From: an uncultured Clostridia bacterium
Lineage (GTDB): Bacteria; Bacillota; Clostridia; Christensenellales; Borkfalkiaceae
Reading direction: 5' to 3'
Length of the DNA: 6,168 bases
Assembly (NCBI GenBank): GCA_934254755.1
Contig: CAKQMM010000075.1
Location: forward strand, 1-6,168
A model generated the notes under the pieces. That model worked only from the letters and a program-made list of their open reading frames with translations. It did not search any database and had not been told where the DNA came from. This document shows positions 1 to 5,545 of the stretch, in pieces; the first letter of the stretch is position 1; every line of letters begins with the position of its first letter. The position numbers were made by a program, and so were the translations under genes.

Positions 1-80
1 CCCGCCTCGCGAAAGCCTTTTTCGGTAAGGGTGTTGTTTTTATAATCGGGTTCAGCGTGCCGAACAATTAAAATTCTCAT
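1..80 (-). CDS. Histidine phosphatase family protein (phosphoglycerate mutase-like), N-terminal fragment
   Basis: Only the first 26 codons are in the window; the gene continues past the left edge. The visible protein starts MRILIVRHAEP, which is the first beta strand and the RH[GA]E signature of the histidine phosphatase superfamily; His8 would be the phosphorylated catalytic residue. The later LTEKG stretch matches the usual 'LTEKGRxQA' segment of this family. The start is supported by an AAGGA ribosome binding site six bases upstream. Family members include phosphoglycerate mutases, cobalamin/alpha-ribazole phosphatases and broad phosphatases. The substrate cannot be told from this fragment. 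It follows the PFL operon on the same strand but lies beyond a strong terminator, so it is probably a separate transcription unit. Confidence 0.8.
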   Translation of the reverse strand, partial: MRILIVRHAEPDYKNNTLTEKGFREA

Positions 81-146
81 GGTAAGTCCTTAAATGCAGC
101 TTTTATATCAAGTTTATAAAATAAAGGTGCGCCGATAAATAAAATC

Positions 147-152
147 ATTATA
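147..152 (-). promoter_or_regulatory. Possible -10 box for the histidine phosphatase gene
   Basis: The spacer between the PFL operon terminator and the phosphatase gene contains a perfect TATAAT on the minus strand, about 66 bases upstream of the start codon. No convincing -35 box lies at 16-18 bases (only a T-rich stretch), so this is a weak candidate. Apart from this and the terminator, nothing else was recognised between 81 and 226. Confidence 0.25.
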
Positions 153-190
153 AAACCGCCGCGTTTGTTAAAAAGCCGTAATTTTTGTAA

Positions 191-220
191 AAGAAAAAGG
201 GAATTGCTTCCCTTTCTCTT
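191..220 (-). terminator. Rho-independent terminator of the PFL operon
   Basis: Read on the minus strand, a 13-bp stem (one G-U pair) closes on a GCAA tetraloop, which is of the stable GNRA class. Its descending arm is pyrimidine-rich and runs straight into a CTTTT tract. It begins seven bases after the stop codon of the 77-residue glycyl radical protein. It therefore marks the end of the pflA-trx-pfl-radical domain unit and separates it from the phosphatase gene. Confidence 0.9.
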
Positions 221-226
221 ATTAAG

Positions 227-460
227 TTACATAGATTCGTGTATAGTACGCGAAATAACGTCGTCTTGCTGTTCTTTGGTAAGCTTATTGAAGTTTACCG
301 CGTAACCCGAAACGCGAATGGTAAGTTGCGGATATTTTTCGGGATGCGCTTGCGCGTCAAGCAACGTTTCGCGAGTAAAGACGTTCACGTTAAGGTGGTG
401 ACCGCCGTCGGCGCAATAAGCGTCTAACATATTAACTAAGTTATCAACTTTTTGAGACAT
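227..460 (-). CDS. Stand-alone glycyl radical domain protein, small part of a split pyruvate formate-lyase
   Basis: This 77-residue protein is the C-terminal glycyl radical domain of PFL and little else. HHLNVNV (21-27), then the [15 protein letters not shown] block (43-57), match the end of single-chain PFL; Gly52 corresponds to radical-bearing Gly734 of E. coli PflB. The activating enzyme would abstract hydrogen from Gly52, and the radical would then be passed to the cysteine pair of the large protein. Residues 5-16 align with the first helix of the domain directly after the point where the upstream 677-residue PFL ends. E. coli GrcA/YfiD carries an extra N-terminal segment (127 aa in all); this one does not. 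A GGAGG site seven bases upstream fixes the start and is strong, consistent with ample expression. It is out of frame with the large gene, from which it is separated by 77 bases holding a hairpin. Function as the obligate radical subunit is inferred. Confidence 0.93.
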   Translation of the reverse strand: MSQKVDNLVNMLDAYCADGGHHLNVNVFTRETLLDAQAHPEKYPQLTIRVSGYAVNFNKLTKEQQDDVISRTIHESM

Positions 461-502
461 ATATGTACCTCCGTATTATTTTATGTAATTCGCTCTATCC
501 GT

Positions 503-518
503 CGCCCCATAAGGGGCG
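503..518 (-). repeat. Intercistronic hairpin between the PFL core and radical domain genes
   Basis: A perfect six-base-pair, all G-C stem (CGCCCC/GGGGCG) with a four-base loop lies in the 77-base gap between the two PFL genes. There is no T-tract after it on the minus strand, so it is not an ordinary terminator. It could stabilise or punctuate the mRNA so that the downstream small protein is made in different amounts from the large one; that role is inference. Confidence 0.6.
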
Positions 519-537
519 CGGAAGTTAAGCGTAGCTA

Positions 538-2571
538 TTAGTCGTCTTTACCGAGCGACGCGGGAGTGATAGAGAAGGTGTTGGAAATACCGTCTCTGCA
601 ATACTCGTAAGGAATTTTAGCAACCGATTCAAGAGACGCAAGCGCTCCGTGAGAATCTCTGCCGTGCATCGGGTTTGCGCCGGGAGCAAGGGGTTGACCT
701 GCGCGTCTGCCGTCGGGAGTGTTACCGGTCTTTTTACCGTAAACGACGTTGGACGTAATGGTAAGAACGGACATGGTGGGGATAGATTCTCTGTAAGTGT
801 AGTGAGAACGAATCTTGTTCATGAACGATTTAACGACCATAACCGCCAAAGAGTCTGCTCTGTCGTCGTTATTGCCGTATTTCGGGAAGTCGCCATCTAT
901 CTTGAAGTCAACTACGATGCCTTCTTCGTTTCTGATGGGGTAAACTTTCGCATATTTGATAGCGGAAAGAGAGTCCGCTACGCAGGAAAGACCCGCGATA
1001 CCCGTTGCGAAGAATCTTCTGACTTGCGTATCGTGAAGAGCCATTTCGATTGCTTCGTAAGAATATTTATCATGCATGTAGTGGATAAGGTTCAAAGTGT
1101 TGACGTATAAGCCGGCAAGCCAATCCATCATCTGATTGTATTTATCCATAACTTCGTTGAAGTCAAGAGCCTCGTTAGAAGTAATTGCCTCGAACTTAGG
1201 AGCGACTTGCATCGGTTTGCCGGTAACCTTGTCTTTCATAAGTTCGTCTTTACCGCCGTTAATAGCGTAAAGCAAGCATTTTGCAAGGTTAGCGCGCGCG
1301 CCGAAGAATTGCATGTCTTTGCCGACTCTCATACAAGATACGCAGCAAGCGATGCAGTAATCGTCACCCATCTGCGGACGCATCAAATCGTCGCTTTCGT
1401 ACTGAATGGACGAAGTTTTAATGGAGATGTTGGCGCAGAACTTTTTGAAGTTGATGGGAAGGTTCTTAGACCACAAAACCGTAAGGTTCGGTTCGGGTGC
1501 GGGACCTAAGTTTACAAGGGTGTGGAGTACGCGGAAGGAGTTTTTGGTAACCAAGCTTCTGCCGTCTACGCCCATACCGCCGATAGATTCGGTAACCCAG
1601 GTCGGGTCGCCGGAGAAAAGTTCGTTGTAGGACTGAATTCTCATGAACTTAACCATACGAAGTTTCATGATGAAGTGATCCATAAGTTCCTGCGCTTCGC
1701 TTTCGGTTAAAGTGCCGTTTTTAAGGTCGCGCTCGATATAAATATCAAGGAAGGTGGAGTTACGGCCGATACTCATAGCCGCGCCGTTCTGATCTTTGAT
1801 TGCGCCGAGGTAGCCGAAGTATAAAGCCTGAATCGCTTCTTTCGCGTTCGTTGCGGGGAGGCTGATATCGCAACCGTAAGAAGCAGCCATTTCTTTAAGA
1901 CCTTTTAAAGCCTTGATTTGCTCTGCAACTTCTTCTCTGTCGCGGACTTTGTCGGGAGTCATTTCACCCGTCATTATAGCCTTATCTTCTTCCTTTTTCT
2001 TTATAAGGAAATCAACGCCGTATAAAGCGACCCTACGATAGTCGCCGACTATTCTGCCGCGGCCGTAGGTATCGGGAAGACCCGTTAAAATGTGCGCCGA
2101 ACGCGCCGCCCTCATTTCAGGGGTGTATGCGTCGAAAACGCCGTCGTTATGAGTTTTGCGATATTTGGTGAATATCTCTTTTACGTGCGGGTCGATATGA
2201 TAACCGTACATTTCAAGAGCTTGTTCAGCCATTTTAATACCGCCGAAAGGTTGAAGAGAACGTTTTAAAGGTTTATCGGTCTGAAAACCTACGATTTTCT
2301 CTAAATCTTTGTCGATGTAGCCGGGGTTATGGCTGGTAAGAGTAGAAACGATCGTGGTATCGGCGTCTAAAACGCCGCCGTTTTCTCTTTCTTGTTTATA
2401 AAGTTCCAAAACTTCTTCCCAAAGTTTTTTGGTGGCGTCGGTAGCGGGCGCAAGGAAGCTATCGTCCCCGTCGTAAGGGGTGTAGTTTCTCTGAATAAAG
2501 TCTCTTACGTTGACTTCGTCGTCACACCATTTGCCGGGAATAAAGCCTTCCCAACCTTTGTAATTTTCCAT
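538..2571 (-). CDS. pflB: Pyruvate formate-lyase catalytic core lacking its glycyl radical domain
   Basis: The family reaction is CoA-dependent, non-oxidative cleavage of pyruvate to acetyl-CoA and formate in the cytoplasm, central to mixed-acid fermentation. The 677-residue chain tracks single-chain PFL from the N-terminal VNVRDFIQ(K/R)NYTPY block (21-33) through [17 protein letters not shown] (164-180, with the pyruvate-contacting arginine), the IACCVS active site (Cys409-Cys410, equivalent to E. coli Cys418-Cys419), [10 protein letters not shown] (Arg426, equivalent to Arg435) and [23 protein letters not shown] (617-639). It ends at SLGKDD. Single-chain enzymes are about 740-760 residues and continue here into the radical domain; that part is missing and is encoded by the next gene. 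Termination is a tandem TAA-TAG, so the end looks deliberate. Cys406 and Cys413 flank the catalytic pair in an unusual CxxCCxxC arrangement. The start is set by AAGGAG seven bases upstream. Without the partner, or another PFL in the genome, it should be unable to hold a radical. Confidence 0.95.
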   Translation of the reverse strand: MENYKGWEGFIPGKWCDDEVNVRDFIQRNYTPYDGDDSFLAPATDATKKLWEEVLELYKQERENGGVLDADTTIVSTLTSHNPGYIDKDLEKIVGFQTDKPLKRSLQPFGGIKMAEQALEMYGYHIDPHVKEIFTKYRKTHNDGVFDAYTPEMRAARSAHILTGLPDTYGRGRIVGDYRRVALYGVDFLIKKKEEDKAIMTGEMTPDKVRDREEVAEQIKALKGLKEMAASYGCDISLPATNAKEAIQALYFGYLGAIKDQNGAAMSIGRNSTFLDIYIERDLKNGTLTESEAQELMDHFIMKLRMVKFMRIQSYNELFSGDPTWVTESIGGMGVDGRSLVTKNSFRVLHTLVNLGPAPEPNLTVLWSKNLPINFKKFCANISIKTSSIQYESDDLMRPQMGDDYCIACCVSCMRVGKDMQFFGARANLAKCLLYAINGGKDELMKDKVTGKPMQVAPKFEAITSNEALDFNEVMDKYNQMMDWLAGLYVNTLNLIHYMHDKYSYEAIEMALHDTQVRRFFATGIAGLSCVADSLSAIKYAKVYPIRNEEGIVVDFKIDGDFPKYGNNDDRADSLAVMVVKSFMNKIRSHYTYRESIPTMSVLTITSNVVYGKKTGNTPDGRRAGQPLAPGANPMHGRDSHGALASLESVAKIPYEYCRDGISNTFSITPASLGKDD

Positions 2572-2601
2572 GTTGTTACTCCTTAAATTTTATTGCGTTA
2601 T

Positions 2602-2614
2602 ACCCTTTAAGGGT
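2602..2614 (-). repeat. Small inverted repeat upstream of the PFL core gene
   Basis: ACCCT and AGGGT arms flank a three-base spacer about 30 bases before the PFL start codon. The 136-base gap (2572-2707) between the thioredoxin-like gene and pflB is large for an otherwise tight operon. It could hold an internal promoter (a TATAAC lies at about 2597-2602 on the minus strand, without a clear -35) or an mRNA element. No terminator with a U-run was seen there. Confidence 0.3.
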
Positions 2615-2707
2615 TAGTTACCTTTTTGTTTGCCGCTTTGCTTCACTTAGCGCGTGTTTCGGCGCGAACGCATGGCGGACTTGATTTTTATTTGAATTTT
2701 TGCGCTT

Positions 2708-3034
2708 TTATTTAGACTTTTGCGCTTTGCGCTCTTCCACTTTCGCGTCGAGCCAAATCTCGAAAATTTCTTCGGGCTGGTACCCCGTCGCGCGGGCGAA
2801 AACTTCGCCGTCGTCAAGCAATAAAACCGTCGGCACGCGGTCAACCGCGTACTCGTTCATAATTTTAACGGTGTTTTCGGACGCTTCTATGTGCACGAGC
2901 GTCAGTTCCGGGCGAGCCTTACACAGTTCGTAAAGCATCGGCATTAGCGTCAAGCAATTCGCGCACGATTCGCCGCTTATTTCTACGACCTGCAACCCCT
3001 TGAACTTTTCCTTATAGTTATCGTCGTTTATCAT
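2708..3034 (-). CDS. Thioredoxin-like protein in the PFL operon
   Basis: This 108-residue protein has the size and order of a single thioredoxin fold: a beta strand (LQVVEIS, 14-20), a redox-active Cys24-Ala-Asn-Cys27 at the start of a helix, then the RVPT loop with cis-proline Pro68 and the final strands (VLLLDDGEVFARATGY). The active-site dipeptide is Ala-Asn, not the Gly-Pro of classic thioredoxin, so its redox potential and partners may differ. There is no signal peptide, so it acts in the cytoplasm. The last ten or so residues are a charged lysine-rich tail. Its ATG overlaps the TGA of the activating-enzyme gene (ATGA) with no good ribosome binding site of its own, which points to translational coupling. 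Its place between the activating enzyme and PFL suggests that it services thiols in this system; no partner is proven by sequence. Confidence 0.85.
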   Translation of the reverse strand: MINDDNYKEKFKGLQVVEISGESCANCLTLMPMLYELCKARPELTLVHIEASENTVKIMNEYAVDRVPTVLLLDDGEVFARATGYQPEEIFEIWLDAKVEERKAQKSK

Positions 3035-3759
3035 TTTATAATACCAAGCAACCTTTTTGCGTTCATAACCCGCTCTTTTGAAGGCGGTTCGACGCCTTTA
3101 AGCGGATAATCTATCCCTAATTTTTCGTACTTCGGAACGCCCATCGTGTGGTAAGGCAAAACTTCAACCTTTTCAACCGTTTTAAGCGTGTCGATAAACT
3201 CTTTTAAACGGATAAGCGCGTCGTCGTCATCGGTTATGCCGGGAACCAAAACGTGTCTTATCCACATTTTTTTGCCGTTATCGGAAAGATATTTCGCAAA
3301 CGCAAGGGTGTGTTTGTTAGTTACCCCCGTAAGCATACGGTGTTTATCGTCGTCGATATGCTTGATATCGAGAAGATACAAATCGACGTATTTATTAAGC
3401 TCGTCAAACTTCTTGATTTTTTCGGGACTATTTTCGTCGAAAAGATATCCCGACGTGTCAACCGCGACGTTTACTCCGTTTTTCACGGCGGCTTTAGATA
3501 GTTCCGTAATAAAATCGAGTTGCACGAGCGGCTCTCCGCCCGATATAGTAAGCCCGCCGTTTAAGCCGAAATAATTTTTGTACCTTACTATTTCTTTAAT
3601 CAAATCGTCAACCGAGCGTTCTTCGCCCGCGCCGATTTTCCACGTATCGGGGTTATGGCAAAATTTACACCTCAGCGGGCAACCTTGCGTGAAAACGACG
3701 AACCTTATGCCCGGCCCGTCAACCGTGCCGCCCGAAAAAACCGAATGAATTTTACCCAT
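3031..3759 (-). CDS. pflA: Pyruvate formate-lyase activating enzyme (radical SAM)
   Basis: This cytoplasmic radical SAM enzyme generates the stable glycyl radical of PFL by hydrogen abstraction with a 5'-deoxyadenosyl radical. The 242-residue length matches E. coli PflA (246). Visible features are the DGPGIRFVVFTQGCPLRC segment with the 4Fe-4S cluster motif Cys27-x3-Cys31-x2-Cys34 followed by HNPDTW, the SAM-binding Gly74-Gly75-Glu76-Pro77, DTSGY (101-105), the LLDIKH segment, WIRHVLVPGITDD, and the C-terminal LPYHTMGVPKYEKLG block typical of PflA. There is no extra ferredoxin domain, unlike activases of some other glycyl radical enzymes. A GGGAG site lies four bases before the ATG, somewhat close. 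It is the first gene of the operon, whereas pflB precedes pflA in E. coli. Its target Gly52 lies on a separate 77-residue protein, so it may activate that protein before or after docking to the core. Confidence 0.96.
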   Translation of the reverse strand: MGKIHSVFSGGTVDGPGIRFVVFTQGCPLRCKFCHNPDTWKIGAGEERSVDDLIKEIVRYKNYFGLNGGLTISGGEPLVQLDFITELSKAAVKNGVNVAVDTSGYLFDENSPEKIKKFDELNKYVDLYLLDIKHIDDDKHRMLTGVTNKHTLAFAKYLSDNGKKMWIRHVLVPGITDDDDALIRLKEFIDTLKTVEKVEVLPYHTMGVPKYEKLGIDYPLKGVEPPSKERVMNAKRLLGIIK

Positions 3760-3788
3760 AAAACTCCCATATATTGTCGATTAAAAAT

Positions 3789-3817
3789 ATTTTAACACAA
3801 AATATCGAAATTGTAAA
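3789..3817 (-). promoter_or_regulatory. Promoter of the pflA-trx-pflB-radical domain operon
   Basis: On the minus strand, a TTTACA -35 box (3812-3817) and a TAAAAT -10 box (3789-3794) are separated by exactly 17 bases. Each matches the sigma-A consensus at five of six positions, and a TG upstream of the -10 gives an extended -10. Transcription would start near 3782, giving a short leader of about 20-25 bases before the pflA start codon. Confidence 0.75.
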
Positions 3818-3871
3818 TACTTTATCTTAAATTTTCAATTTAACCAAAAACTTGTTTTGCGGTTTAAGTAT

Positions 3872-3896
3872 ACACTAAATTACGCCAAATTAGTGT
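3872..3896. promoter_or_regulatory. Imperfect 25-bp inverted repeat, candidate operator
   Basis: The outer seven bases on each side (ACACTAA and TTAGTGT) are perfectly complementary, with further symmetry inside. It lies about 55 bases upstream of the -35 box of the PFL operon promoter and beyond the terminator of the preceding gene. There is no U-run. This suggests a site for a dimeric regulator; I cannot name the regulator. Confidence 0.45.
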
Positions 3897-3909
3897 TGCA
3901 TTTGCAACA
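3894..3909. promoter_or_regulatory. 16-bp palindrome TGTTGCA-TT-TGCAACA, candidate operator
   Basis: Perfect seven-base arms flank a two-base centre, overlapping the end of the neighbouring 25-bp inverted repeat by three bases. A further ten-base perfect palindrome, CAAAATTTTG, follows at about 3908-3917. The compact symmetry resembles a binding site for a dimeric transcription factor rather than an RNA hairpin. No consensus known to me (Rex, FNR/CRP, NrdR, CodY) fits well. Confidence 0.45.
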
Positions 3910-3973
3910 AAATTTTGCATTTTTGCGATTTTTAACGATTTTTTACCTAAGCTTTACAAGCGTTTCGGATACA

Positions 3974-4009
3974 CTTAAAAAACGCCCGCGAATTTTAACG
4001 CTTTTTAAG
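3974..4009 (-). terminator. Rho-independent terminator of the SGNH hydrolase gene
   Basis: On the minus strand, the last codons and stop of the hydrolase gene form the ascending arm of a 13-bp stem (mostly A-U, three G-U pairs, GCG core). The loop is about nine bases, and the descending arm carries six T residues. The near symmetry of the A/T tracts means it could also act in the other direction, though no plus-strand gene ends here. Confidence 0.65.
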
Positions 4010-5068
4010 CAGCCTGTCGATCATCGCGCCGAATCTTCTCGACATTTTATAAAACCCCAAATCGTTGGGGTGGCAAGCGTCGGCAAAATTAAGCCCGCGC
4101 TCTTTTTTACCGTAAAAAGTCCGCCCGTCTATAAAGTAAACGTTCCTGTCCCCTTCGCGCCTTGCCCTTAAATAGTCCGCTCTGACGATTTTCAGCCTCT
4201 CGGGGTTTTCGCCGTGGGCGTCGTTTTCAAAATCGGGCTTAGAAGCCATAATTATGGGGATATCGGGGTGGGCGTTGCGCACCGCTTTATATACGTTATA
4301 ATGCCGCTCGCGAAGTTGCTGCGGATTATCCGCGTTATGGTCGAAGTCGAGAACGAAAAGCGACATATCAATGGAGGCAATGTAATCGACCATCGGCTTT
4401 TCGCCCCTGCACGCGCCTGAAAAACCAAGGTTTATAAAATCGACGAAGTTTCTGCGCGAAATCATCGATTCGTAAGAGTTCGACGGTCTGGTTGCGCACG
4501 CGCCCTGGGTGATAGACGACCCGTAATAAACTATCGGCGCAATATTTTTATATGGGTTGAATTTTTCAAGAAGCGCATTTTTTTGAAGCCCTATTTTTAA
4601 ACGCTTTATTCCTGCGTAAAGCGGCAAATTCATTATAACTTTTTTGCGACCTTTCGGAACGTCAATTACTTTTTTATAGCTCGTATCCTCGTTGGTTGCG
4701 GGAAAGAAAGAACAACGTAAACGGTACTCGCTGTCGCCGTCGAGCAAAAGATAAGCGTCTATCCCGACGCGCCCGCCGCCGCTCATATTCGTACCGTTAA
4801 AAGCCGCGCACAAGTCTACGTCTACGCCGATATAATCGGAGTCGGTTATAAAACAAACCCTTCCGCCGCTCGTGTTTTGGTTAAGATTTAATAAATTTTC
4901 GCTTATAGAACCGGGGATTTCGGGCGGCATACGCACGTAATCGTCGCGATTATAAAAGTCGTATAACCCGAAAACGGAAAACTTGCCGCTTTTAACGTCT
5001 ATAAGTTCGCAGTCATCCTTTCCTATTTCATTGAAAAATATCATGTTAGGGTCTTTTGTCTGTATCAT
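3995..5068 (-). CDS. SGNH/GDSL hydrolase family protein (GxDLY plus Lipase_GDSL_3 type)
   Basis: A 357-residue protein with an N-terminal beta-rich domain (about 1-170, with the NTSGGRVCFITDSDYIGV strand pair typical of GxDLY-type domains) and a C-terminal SGNH hydrolase domain. Catalytic blocks are visible: YGSSITQG with nucleophile Ser185, NLGFSG with oxyanion Gly215, DFDHNAD with Asn245, and Asp330-Ala-Cys-His333-Pro for the Asp/His pair. The layout and the phrases LGFSGACRGE and AVRNAHPDIPII match the Lipase_GDSL_3 family, which covers poorly characterised esterases probably acting on acylated sugars or other small esters. There is no signal peptide or membrane segment, so it should be cytoplasmic. 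An AGGAG site eight bases upstream supports the start. It has its own promoter and terminator, so it appears monocistronic and not part of the PFL unit. The substrate is unknown. Confidence 0.88.
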   Translation of the reverse strand: MIQTKDPNMIFFNEIGKDDCELIDVKSGKFSVFGLYDFYNRDDYVRMPPEIPGSISENLLNLNQNTSGGRVCFITDSDYIGVDVDLCAAFNGTNMSGGGRVGIDAYLLLDGDSEYRLRCSFFPATNEDTSYKKVIDVPKGRKKVIMNLPLYAGIKRLKIGLQKNALLEKFNPYKNIAPIVYYGSSITQGACATRPSNSYESMISRRNFVDFINLGFSGACRGEKPMVDYIASIDMSLFVLDFDHNADNPQQLRERHYNVYKAVRNAHPDIPIIMASKPDFENDAHGENPERLKIVRADYLRARREGDRNVYFIDGRTFYGKKERGLNFADACHPNDLGFYKMSRRFGAMIDRLLKKR

Positions 5069-5133
5069 ATAAATAACTCCTATAAATAGCTCTTATTAAG
5101 TAGTATCCGTAAATCTTTCGATTTTACCGCTTA

Positions 5134-5162
5134 ATTGTAGCGCTAAAAAATCTTAAAATCAA
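5134..5162 (-). promoter_or_regulatory. Promoter of the SGNH hydrolase gene
   Basis: On the minus strand, TTGATT (5157-5162) and TACAAT (5134-5139) are spaced by 17 bases, matching the sigma-A consensus at four and five of six positions. The start point would be near 5127, leaving a leader of roughly 58 bases before the hydrolase ATG. It diverges from the promoter of the lysine riboswitch; the AT-rich stretch 5163-5236 between them shows nothing else I can identify. Confidence 0.6.
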
Positions 5163-5236
5163 CACGAAAGCAAAAAAAAGAGAACTTTCTTGAAAAAATA
5201 ATTTTTCGGAAAATTTTAAAAACCGTATAAAATCGT

Positions 5237-5265
5237 TTGACAACGGCATAAAAAAGTATTAAAGT
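5237..5265 (+). promoter_or_regulatory. Promoter of the lysine riboswitch / solute-binding protein gene
   Basis: A perfect TTGACA -35 box (5237-5242), a 17-base spacer and TAAAGT (5260-5265, four of six matches) place the transcription start near 5272, just before the first conserved bases of the riboswitch. The agreement with the riboswitch 5' boundary supports it. Confidence 0.75.
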
Positions 5266-5280
5266 GGGTTTAACAAAAAA

Positions 5281-5453
5281 TTCAGAGATAGAGGCGCGTC
5301 CGATATGACAAACCGCGGCAGGGTTAAAAGTCGCGGCGGTAAAGGAGAGGACGCCGAAGAGAGAAGTCTTACCCGAAGGTTTCTTGTCTGGGTGCAAAGG
5401 GAACACTTTTGCAACTGTCGCGGAAGCAATTCCGCGTTGCGCTATTGAATATC
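5281..5453 (+). promoter_or_regulatory. Lysine riboswitch (L box) aptamer
   Basis: The RNA has the conserved landmarks of the lysine aptamer in order: AGATAGAGG-CGCG at 5285-5298, AAAGGAGAGG-CGCCGAAG at 5341-5358, the GTCTGGGTGC segment at 5386-5395, and the diagnostic ACTGTC at 5414-5419. P1 pairs GATAG (5287-5291) with CTATT (5442-5446), plus TTC with GAA outside a small bulge. P2 pairs GGCG (5293-5296) with CGCC (5352-5355). P4 is eight base pairs with a GAACA loop (5393-5413). P5 is seven base pairs with a GCAA loop (5419-5436). Bound lysine is expected to stabilise P1. It sits between a sigma-A promoter and a terminator upstream of a lipoprotein solute-binding gene, so it should shut off uptake when lysine is plentiful. 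Confidence 0.92.
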
Positions 5454-5490
5454 TTTTTTCGGTTTTCCGTGAAATCGCGATATTTGATAG
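5442..5490 (+). promoter_or_regulatory. Antiterminator pairing of the lysine riboswitch
   Basis: CTATTGAATATC (5442-5453), which contains the 3' strand of P1, can pair over 12 positions (two as G-U) with GATATTTGATAG (5479-5490), part of the ascending arm and the loop of the downstream terminator. The two foldings are mutually exclusive. Lysine-bound P1 frees the terminator; without lysine the antiterminator forms and transcription continues. Confidence 0.8.
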
Positions 5491-5505
5491 TATCGCGATT
5501 TTTTT
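5472..5505 (+). terminator. Riboswitch-controlled intrinsic terminator
   Basis: A perfect 11-bp stem (AAATCGCGATA / TATCGCGATTT) with an eight-base loop is followed by an uninterrupted T-run (5499-5505). It lies 40 bases before the solute-binding gene start, in the leader, as expected for premature termination control. Confidence 0.93.
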
Positions 5506-5545
5506 GTTACAAAAAAAGTAAAATTTTTTAAAGGAGAACCTAAAA

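Noticed and set aside
503..518. Intercistronic hairpin as a transcription terminator
   Set aside because: There is no U-run after the stem on the minus strand, and the gene downstream is the missing domain of the enzyme.
461..540. Split PFL as a simple nonsense mutation or programmed frameshift
   Set aside because: Three in-frame stops lie in the gap (TAA, TAG, then TAA further on), the small gene is in a different frame with its own strong ribosome binding site, and the two protein ends abut exactly. An assembly error cannot be excluded from sequence alone but would have to add a ribosome binding site and a hairpin.
649..1110. 153-residue plus-strand open frame opposite pflB
   Set aside because: It lies wholly antisense to a strongly conserved PFL sequence and shows no motif or ribosome binding site.
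2572..2707. Promoter or terminator between the thioredoxin-like gene and pflB
   Set aside because: Only a TATAAC and small inverted repeats are present; no -35 box at proper spacing and no stem with a U-run, so neither is called.
3188..3574. Plus-strand open frames opposite pflA
   Set aside because: They are antisense to a well-conserved radical SAM gene; their low-complexity Ser-rich translation is typical of a shadow frame.
3867..3872. Second PFL promoter with TATACT as -10
   Set aside because: No acceptable -35 box lies 16-18 bases upstream; the sequence there is part of the palindrome cluster.
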